A stretch of DNA of 64,000 nt, taken from Acinetobacter seifertii. GTDB taxonomy: Bacteria > Pseudomonadota > Gammaproteobacteria > Pseudomonadales > Moraxellaceae. This document shows, piece by piece, positions 58,050-64,000 of the stretch (the stretch's first letter is position 1; the number at the start of each line of letters is the position of its first letter). The position numbers were made by a program, and so were the translations under genes. The notes under the pieces are model-generated. The model had not been told where the DNA came from, did no database searches, and saw nothing but the letters and a program-made list of their open reading frames with translations. The DNA lies in contig NZ_KB851199.1 in assembly GCF_000368065.1 (NCBI RefSeq), forward strand, positions 97,083 through 161,082. Reading direction: 5' to 3'.

Positions 58050-58147
58050 ACAATAACCTTAATCAAGACCAGCCATATCTCATGGCATGAGCATTAGAAA
58101 CAATACAGGAGATATATTTTAAGGTCAGATATGACCATAATAAAAGA

Positions 58148-58181
58148 CGGGGCTTTGAACTGATTTAATTCAAACACCCCG
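58148..58181 (-). terminator. Terminator after bamB
   Basis: On the minus strand CGGGG.TTTGAA pairs with TTCAAA.CCCCG around a 9-base loop, followed by TCTTTT. It lies between the bamB stop and the der start, so der probably has its own promoter here. Confidence 0.65.
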
Positions 58182-58236
58182 ATATTTTTTAACAGCGTAA
58201 TTTGTTAAGCGGCTATTTTAGCACAAGCGAACAAAA

Positions 58237-59382
58237 TTAACGATTCTGCCAAATACTTAAATCGCCTTTTTGGGTCGAAACGTAGAGTTGATTCTCAATA
58301 ACACGTAATGTATTGACCTCACCACTTGTTTTAGAACGTCCTACCAATTTACCTGTTGTTGGGTCGATCAAGTGTAAAACACCATCCAAATCACCGACTA
58401 TTAAATTTTGGCCTAATACAACAGGATTACTTAAATGACGATTCAATAAGCTGTCATTTTGCCAAAGCTGCTCGCCTGTCGTTAAATCATAAGCAGTCAG
58501 CTTGCCATCAGTTGACGAAACAAATACTTTATTGTCATAAACTTCTGGACGTTTGGTACTGCTTGAATCTTCACTCCAGACTACACGTTGAGAAGCCAAA
58601 TCAGTCACTGTGACTTGCCCTTGGAAGCTTGTTGTCACCATAAGCTGGCCTGCAACAACTGGATCACCATCAATATCGATCAGGCGTTGAACATCAGAAC
58701 GACCTTCACTTACCGCAACACGACGTTGGAAACGTGGAATACCGCTAATGATATCAATTGCATAAACATAAGCATTTGCTGAAGCAATTAAAACAGTGCG
58801 TGAATCAAGGCTCACTGGCGATGGCTGACCGCGCAGACTAAACTGAACGTTTGGCAATTTGTACGCCCAGACTTGTTGTCCTGATGATGCATCATGTGCA
58901 AAAACAGTACCGTCATTTGCAATCGTAATCACACGTCCAGACTGAACTAAAGAAGGACTTAATAATGCACCAGATAATTGTGCAGTCCATTTTTGTTCAC
59001 CTGTTGCTTGATCTAAAGCAAATAGCTGACCTTTGCTGTTACCCACAACAACAATACCTTCAGCCGCTTCAACACCAGAGCTTAAGCCCAATTTACTTAC
59101 TTTTTTCTCCCAAAGACGTTGTTTGCCGCGATATGCTGCAACTTCACCTTTAGGATCAAGTGTAAAGACAACGCCTTCATTAGCGTCAAGTTGTAAACGT
59201 AATGGATCTGCCTTATTCGTAGAAGAAACACTGCGTGAAAACACCGGTACTAGAGCCTTTGTCGACTCAGTCAATTTCGGTAGTGGATTTGGTTTTGCTT
59301 CTTTTACTTTGTTGCTAGAACATCCCACCAATACAGCTGATGCGATTGCAATTGCCAAAGGCAGTTTGAATTTCTGATTCAT
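58237..59382 (-). CDS. bamB: Outer-membrane assembly lipoprotein BamB
   Basis: This 381-residue subunit of the BAM complex folds as an eight-bladed propeller. A lipoprotein signal with lipobox (AVLVGCSSN) is followed by repeated PQQ/propeller units: LFALDQATGEQKWTAQL, VFAHDASSGQQVWAYKL, VYAIDIISG and LTAYDLTTGEQLW. It scaffolds BamA while OMPs insert. The start overlaps the yfgM stop by one base, so the two are coupled. Confidence 0.94.
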   Translation of the reverse strand: MNQKFKLPLAIAIASAVLVGCSSNKVKEAKPNPLPKLTESTKALVPVFSRSVSSTNKADPLRLQLDANEGVVFTLDPKGEVAAYRGKQRLWEKKVSKLGLSSGVEAAEGIVVVGNSKGQLFALDQATGEQKWTAQLSGALLSPSLVQSGRVITIANDGTVFAHDASSGQQVWAYKLPNVQFSLRGQPSPVSLDSRTVLIASANAYVYAIDIISGIPRFQRRVAVSEGRSDVQRLIDIDGDPVVAGQLMVTTSFQGQVTVTDLASQRVVWSEDSSSTKRPEVYDNKVFVSSTDGKLTAYDLTTGEQLWQNDSLLNRHLSNPVVLGQNLIVGDLDGVLHLIDPTTGKLVGRSKTSGEVNTLRVIENQLYVSTQKGDLSIWQNR

Positions 59383-60080
59383 TAAGACTCTTCCACCTGT
59401 GTTTCCAAAATTGGGCGCTCAATCTGTGGATCTTCAACTAAAACGCCAACACTTTCGAGTTTAATTTGTAAAATTTGTCGCTCTTGTTTACGTTCCAGTA
59501 ACGAATCCCATGCAGCTTGATACGCTTTTTTAGCAGAATCAATATCTTTCTTCGCAACAAAGATATCACCACGTAACTCTTCTACTGTTGCTTTAAATGC
59601 CGGATCGACATTACCAGACAAAGTTTTTAGAGCTTCATCATATTTGTTTTGCGCCAATTGTGCATCTGCTAAACGCAATTTTACAACCTGAATCAGTCCT
59701 TCATCTTTTACTTTTGAGTTTTCAACTTTTTTCAAAGCTTTTTCAGCAGCCGCATAATCTTGTTTTTCATATGCAAGCTTTGCCAATACAAATTGAGTTT
59801 GTATTGCCTGAACTGAATCAATATCATCTTTTACAAGTTTATCTGCCGAAGCTGTTATTGAAGCTAAAGCATTTGGATTATCGGCTGTTGCATTTGCCTC
59901 ATCCATTAACTGCTGTACTTTCGCAGTTTCAGTCTGACTCGTTGCAAGATTTCTTTTTTGCCAATATTCCCACCCAAAAAAGGCAATCAATGCAATGAGA
60001 ATCCCGCTAATCATGGCAGAACCATATTTTTTGGCGAACGACTTTAAGCTGTCGAATTGTTCTTCATCACTTAAGCTCAT
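59382..60080 (-). CDS. yfgM: YfgM-like TPR membrane protein
   Basis: This 232-residue protein starts at ATG 60080 (MSLSDEEQFDSLKSFAKKYG). The open frame extends 16 codons upstream but overlaps the end of hisS. The N-terminal membrane helix is at about 21-41, and the rest is helical TPR-like repeats (LVKDDIDSVQAIQTQFVLAK, YDEALKTLSG) in the periplasm. YfgM works with PpiD at the SecYEG translocon and is usually encoded between hisS and bamB, as here. Confidence 0.88.
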   Translation of the reverse strand: MSLSDEEQFDSLKSFAKKYGSAMISGILIALIAFFGWEYWQKRNLATSQTETAKVQQLMDEANATADNPNALASITASADKLVKDDIDSVQAIQTQFVLAKLAYEKQDYAAAEKALKKVENSKVKDEGLIQVVKLRLADAQLAQNKYDEALKTLSGNVDPAFKATVEELRGDIFVAKKDIDSAKKAYQAAWDSLLERKQERQILQIKLESVGVLVEDPQIERPILETQVEES

Positions 60081-60108
60081 GTGATTGTCCTTTTCCAGAT
60101 GTTTCAGT

Positions 60109-61401
60109 TTATTTTGTAAATTTTTCAATTAAGAATGGTACGAGTTCAGCTATTGCAACTTGTGTCTGCTCAGCTGTTGCTAACTCTTTGATAGCAAGCT
60201 GCTGTGCTTCCCATTCACGCTCGCCTAAAATCATGGCGTAAACAGCCCCAGCCTGATCAGCTTTTTTCATCTGACTCTTCATGCTGCCTTGTGAACCCGT
60301 TTTAATGCGAACATTGCTATTCGCTGCTTCTAGCTGATCGCGTAATTGCTCTGCCAAAACCAATGCTTTAGCTTGGTAAGCAGGCTCTGCAACCAAGAAC
60401 ACTTCACAATCACGTACCGTTTCAGCTTGTTCAACTTGCTCAAGTAGAAGCAATAAACGCTCCATCCCCATTGCAAAACCAACAGCTGGTACAGATTGAT
60501 CTGCCTTACCTTTCAGCTGACCAACTAAACCATCATAGCGTCCACCTGCACATACTGTACCTTGCGAACCTAACGATGTTGTTGTCCATTCAAAAACAGT
60601 TTTATTGTAGTAATCTAAACCACGTACCAATTTTTGGTTAATTACAAATTTAACACCAGCAGCAGTCAAATAATCTTGTAATTGTTGAAAGTGGCTTAAG
60701 CTATCTTCTTTTAAGAAATCATGTAATTTCGGCGCATTTTCCAAAATTTTCTGAGTCGATTCAATTTTAGAATCTAAAATACGTAATGGGTTTGTCGTTA
60801 AACGACGCTGTGAATCTTCATCCAAAGCATCTTTATGCTCATTTAAGAAAGCAACCAAAGCATTACGATATTCTGTACGCTCATCTGTTTCACCTAACGT
60901 ATTCAACTCAAGCTGAACCATGTGATCAACGCCCATGCGTTTCCACAAACGAGCTGTCAACAGAATCAATTCAGCATCAATATCAGGAGTTGCCACACCA
61001 AAAGTTTCAACACCGAACTGGTGGAACTGACGGTAACGGCCTTTTTGTGGTTTTTCATAACGGAACATAGGTCCCATATACCACACACGCGGCGTAGCAC
61101 CACGCAATAAGTTATGTTCAACCAACGCACGTACACAACCCGCTGTCCCTTCTGGACGCAAAGTTAATGATTCAGGTGGGTTTCCTTTATCGAAGAATGT
61201 GTACATTTCTTTTTCAACGATATCGGTTGCATCACCAATAGCACGTTTAAACAGTCCCGTTTGTTCAACGATCGGCAAACGAATTTGTTGGTAACCATAA
61301 GCATCCATTAACGATGCTAAATGCTGCTCGAGACGTCTCCACGCTGATGTTTGCGTTGGTAAGACGTCATTAAAACCTTTGATTGCGACTATTGAACTCA
61401 T
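60109..61401 (-). CDS. hisS: Histidyl-tRNA synthetase
   Basis: This 430-residue class II synthetase charges tRNA-His. Motif 1 is near [19 protein letters not shown], motif 2 [20 protein letters not shown], with [20 protein letters not shown]. The His-binding [15 protein letters not shown], and [13 protein letters not shown] (HisA2 motif) follow. The C-terminal anticodon-binding domain is at about 335-425. The start overlaps the ispG stop by four bases (ATGA), indicating coupling. Confidence 0.96.
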   Translation of the reverse strand: MSSIVAIKGFNDVLPTQTSAWRRLEQHLASLMDAYGYQQIRLPIVEQTGLFKRAIGDATDIVEKEMYTFFDKGNPPESLTLRPEGTAGCVRALVEHNLLRGATPRVWYMGPMFRYEKPQKGRYRQFHQFGVETFGVATPDIDAELILLTARLWKRMGVDHMVQLELNTLGETDERTEYRNALVAFLNEHKDALDEDSQRRLTTNPLRILDSKIESTQKILENAPKLHDFLKEDSLSHFQQLQDYLTAAGVKFVINQKLVRGLDYYNKTVFEWTTTSLGSQGTVCAGGRYDGLVGQLKGKADQSVPAVGFAMGMERLLLLLEQVEQAETVRDCEVFLVAEPAYQAKALVLAEQLRDQLEAANSNVRIKTGSQGSMKSQMKKADQAGAVYAMILGEREWEAQQLAIKELATAEQTQVAIAELVPFLIEKFTK

Positions 61402-62513
61402 GATGAACTACGAATAATTTCTTTAGATTTAGCTTCTTCAAGCTCTTGAACACGTTGACGAACCATTGTTTCGATTTCATCAACCAATTGATCGGTATCG
61501 ATTAAATGGCTTTTCTCACCATTACGATAAACCAGTGAGCGAGGCGCAGCCCCAACAACCCCGATATCTGCTTCTTTTGCTTCACCCGGGCCATTTACCT
61601 TACAACCAATCACTGACACATCCATTGGCGTACGGATATCTTCTAAACGCTCTTCTAAGGCTTGCATCACCTGAATCACGTTAAATTCTTGACGAGAACA
61701 ACTTGGACAAGCAATAAAATTAATCCCGTTAGAACGTAGACCAAGCGATTTTAAGATATCAAAACCAATCTTAATTTCGTCTTCAGGTTCAGCAGCAAGC
61801 GAAATACGCATGGTATCGCCAATGCCTTCCATCAATAACCCGCCAAGAGCAATCGCTGATTTCACAGTACCTGTACGGTAAATACCAGCCTCGGTTACAC
61901 CTAAGTGCAATGGATTATCAATTTGTTGAGAAAGCAAACGATAAGCATCCATGGTCAAAAATACATTTGATGCTTTTACGCTGACTTTAAACTCATGGAA
62001 ATCTAGACGGTCTAAAATATCAATATGACGTAAAGCTGACTCAAGCAGTGCCTGCCCTGTAGGCTCGCCATATTTTTTCTGTAAATCTTTTTCTAGAGAA
62101 CCCGCATTCACACCAATACGCATAGAAATGCCGTGATGACGTGCAGCAGCAACAACTTCACGAACTTTCTGGTCTGAACCGATATTGCCCGGGTTAATAC
62201 GCAAACAGTCTGCACCATAGTCTGCAACTGCCAAAGCAATTCTATGGTCAAAGTGAATATCAGCCACTAGTGGAACTGAAACACGTTTACGGATTGCACC
62301 AAAAGCCTCAGCTGCTTCCATAGAAGGAACTGAAACACGCATAATATCTGCACCTGCGTCAACACAACGCTCAATCTGAGCCACTGTTGCATCGACATCG
62401 CAAGTTTCGGTATTTGTCATACTTTGCACACTAATAGGTGCATCGCCACCGACATAGACCGAACCAACACGAATTTTACGTGTTGGTCGACGTTTAATTG
62501 GGTTCTCTATCAT
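61398..62513 (-). CDS. ispG: 4-hydroxy-3-methylbut-2-enyl diphosphate synthase
   Basis: This 371-residue iron-sulfur enzyme of the MEP isoprenoid pathway starts at ATG 62513 ([19 protein letters not shown]); a TTG four codons upstream is the alternative and has no clear ribosome site. TIM-barrel part: [20 protein letters not shown] and [20 protein letters not shown]. The cluster Cys residues are in [11 protein letters not shown] and [17 protein letters not shown]. The order rodZ-ispG-hisS is typical of Gammaproteobacteria. Confidence 0.95.
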   Translation of the reverse strand: MIENPIKRRPTRKIRVGSVYVGGDAPISVQSMTNTETCDVDATVAQIERCVDAGADIMRVSVPSMEAAEAFGAIRKRVSVPLVADIHFDHRIALAVADYGADCLRINPGNIGSDQKVREVVAAARHHGISMRIGVNAGSLEKDLQKKYGEPTGQALLESALRHIDILDRLDFHEFKVSVKASNVFLTMDAYRLLSQQIDNPLHLGVTEAGIYRTGTVKSAIALGGLLMEGIGDTMRISLAAEPEDEIKIGFDILKSLGLRSNGINFIACPSCSRQEFNVIQVMQALEERLEDIRTPMDVSVIGCKVNGPGEAKEADIGVVGAAPRSLVYRNGEKSHLIDTDQLVDEIETMVRQRVQELEEAKSKEIIRSSS

Positions 62514-62534
62514 TGTATCGCTCAACTCATGGTA

Positions 62535-63326
62535 TTAGCGGGATAAACGGAATTCAGCTTTACCGTTTACCGTATATGGAGACAATGAAATCTGTTCTTG
62601 GTTTAGACTTAATGACACAGCTGTTGCATCATCAAGACGAATCTGGAATGGAGACTCCCCATTTAAGGTTAAAGTCGATGCCTGACGACCTGTCGCTAAA
62701 ACCTTACCTGTTGCATCTACAATATGAACAGAAGTTGGACGGTTAAAGTTTAACACCAATTGATCGCCTGCTGTTGCAGAGCCATTTCCTTTCATAGGTA
62801 AAACTTCAACATTAGACTGATTTGCTTTTGGCACTTCAGTCTCACCTTTGTTTGAAGTCCATTTTTGAACGCCCATCACGATCAATGACACTACAGCAAT
62901 AATCAAAATCGCAAGCAATGCACGCTTTAACCATTTTTTATTACGATCACTATTAGAACCCGGTAATTTACCCATGATTTTAATTGGTGAGTTGTTTAAA
63001 GCATGATTTGGCAAAAGGCCTGTATCATTTGCATAAATCTCATCAAAACGCTGAATAATTGCAGTTGCATCAGCATTTAAATATTTTGCATAAGAACGAT
63101 AATAACCTTTGATAAAAGTTGCTTCTGGCAAAGATTTATAATCGTCTTGCTCTAACGCACTTAGCGTTTTCAGCGGCATATTTAAGTCTGAAGATACTTG
63201 CTCTAATTCTTTTTTCTGAGAAACACGAATTTGACGTAAATACTCACCAGGACGTTGAATATTTCCTAAAGCAGAAGTCGGTAAGCTTGAGCCAGTTGGC
63301 TGCTGTGAATTAGGATTTATTTCCAT
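62535..63326 (-). CDS. rodZ: Cell-shape protein RodZ
   Basis: This 263-residue bitopic protein anchors MreB. The cytoplasmic HTH_25 domain (about 25-95) reads GEYLRQIRVSQKKELEQVS and ATFIKGYYRSYAKYLNADA. One membrane helix is at about 142-162 (LLAILIIAVVSLIVMGVQ). The periplasmic DUF4115 domain closes the protein (FNRPTSVHIVDATGKVLATG, PFQIRLDDATAVSLSL). It overlaps pilF by 10 bases and precedes ispG, in keeping with the conserved gene order. Confidence 0.93.
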   Translation of the reverse strand: MEINPNSQQPTGSSLPTSALGNIQRPGEYLRQIRVSQKKELEQVSSDLNMPLKTLSALEQDDYKSLPEATFIKGYYRSYAKYLNADATAIIQRFDEIYANDTGLLPNHALNNSPIKIMGKLPGSNSDRNKKWLKRALLAILIIAVVSLIVMGVQKWTSNKGETEVPKANQSNVEVLPMKGNGSATAGDQLVLNFNRPTSVHIVDATGKVLATGRQASTLTLNGESPFQIRLDDATAVSLSLNQEQISLSPYTVNGKAEFRLSR

Positions 63327-64000
63327 ACGGCCTCAGTACTATACTGTAATTGCAAATAACGTTGATATTCTGGACTTTCCGGGAATAAAGCACGTAATTG
63401 ATTTACTAAAACTTGCATTCCCATTTTATCCGCATTGGCTCGAGCCACTCTTAAACCAATCCAAAGTGCACGAGCACCCTGATTTTTCTGCCCCACTGTA
63501 CGAACATATTGCTCATACATTTGTGTAGCAGCCGGAATCTGCTGCTGCAAATAAAAAATTTCTGCTAACTCTAACATTGAAATGTAAGAGTCACGGTTAG
63601 CAAGGAGCGCTTGTTTGAATGTTTTTTCAGCACTCGCAATATCACCTAATTTTAAATAAATCCGCCCCAGATTTTCTAAGGCTTGGTAACGTTGGTCATA
63701 ACCTAATGTTGCACCAGCAATACGGAACTGCTCGACAGCATCATTATAACGTTCCATTTGGTACAAATACGTACCATAATTATTACGCGCCTGAGCATTA
63801 TCTGGCTCAGAAGAAATTGCACGTTTAAAATAATGTTCTGCTTTTTCTAAATTGGGTTTACTGCCTTCTTGTTGCAATAAAATACCCATCATCATATTTG
63901 CCGTTGCGTCACGACTCTCAATACTTAGAGCTTGGTCGAGGGAACGTTTTGCTGAGTCCAAGTCACCAGAACGAATGTATTCTGCAGCAAGCTGCGTACG
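63317..64000 (-). CDS. pilF: Type IV pilus assembly lipoprotein PilF/PilW (5' part outside window)
   Basis: The C-terminal 227 codons of a TPR protein are present; the frame is open to the right edge without a start. Tetratricopeptide repeats are seen: TQLAAEYIRSGDLDSAKRSL, EKAEHYFKRAISSEPDNAQA, DAVEQFRIAG and ASAEKTFKQALLANRDS. Gene order before rodZ-ispG-hisS, and the repeat pattern, fit PilF/PilW, the lipoprotein that helps the PilQ secretin reach the outer membrane. The lipobox is outside the window. Confidence 0.85.
   Translation of the reverse strand, partial: RTQLAAEYIRSGDLDSAKRSLDQALSIESRDATANMMMGILLQQEGSKPNLEKAEHYFKRAISSEPDNAQARNNYGTYLYQMERYNDAVEQFRIAGATLGYDQRYQALENLGRIYLKLGDIASAEKTFKQALLANRDSYISMLELAEIFYLQQQIPAATQMYEQYVRTVGQKNQGARALWIGLRVARANADKMGMQVLVNQLRALFPESPEYQRYLQLQYSTEAVWK

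Overview
The window is chromosomal DNA of an Acinetobacter, most likely of the A. baumannii/calcoaceticus group. It is AT-rich. The core blocks leuS-lptE-holA, macAB plus an outer-membrane factor, secB-grxC-rhodanese, der-bamB-yfgM-hisS-ispG-rodZ-pilF, ilvI-ilvH-ilvC, acnA, prfC and dusA have the gene content and protein character expected of that genus. The species call is an inference from recalled gene order; no search was run.

Positions 1 to about 20,460 are accessory DNA that looks like the right-hand part of a genomic island integrated at the 5' end of dusA. Its tyrosine integrase lies directly against dusA; the other end lies outside the window. The island has four parts. (1) Copper resistance (1-7849): the multicopper oxidase CopA (cut by the window edge), a Met/His-rich periplasmic protein, the CopR/CopS two-component pair, a copper P1B-type ATPase, CopC and CopD. 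Two matching CopR-box-like sites lie in the two divergent intergenic regions. (2) A leftward cluster of poorly understood genes (8115-12405): a DUF932 protein, a zinc-ribbon membrane protein, a small exported protein, a membrane-anchored protein, a protein with a C-terminal J-domain, a 48-residue membrane microprotein and a lipoprotein. (3) A structured non-coding RNA (12532-12886) followed by two unknown genes. (4) A satellite-like module (14886-20332): a short ORF whose ribosome site lies in a hairpin, an inovirus Gp2-type (YagK/YfjJ) protein broken by a one-base frameshift, an unknown 326-residue protein, a PrtN-like activator whose 3' end is interrupted by an IS256-family element, and the integrase.

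From 20,467 onward the window is mostly core genome: dusA, a CHAP-like amidase, a LysR regulator, tcdA, acnA, a TatD nuclease with two DUF3298-like envelope proteins, prfC, a heme-oxygenase-like candidate oxidase with a divergent TetR regulator, a second TetR gene, an MHYT-GGDEF-EAL protein, the ilv operon, leuS-lptE-holA, the macAB efflux operon, fabI, a BI-1 protein, orn, rsgA, rhodanese-grxC-secB, a phosphopantetheinyl transferase, and the der-to-pilF block running to the right edge.

The clearest non-obvious signal is a pair of about 350-base repeats, one in the island (12532-12886) and one in the core (34756-35107). They share a promoter-like start and a series of hairpins. Several stems differ between the copies by paired, compensating changes, so the element is under selection as RNA. 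It resembles phage C4-type antisense RNA, but that name is from memory. No tRNA, rRNA or CRISPR array was found.
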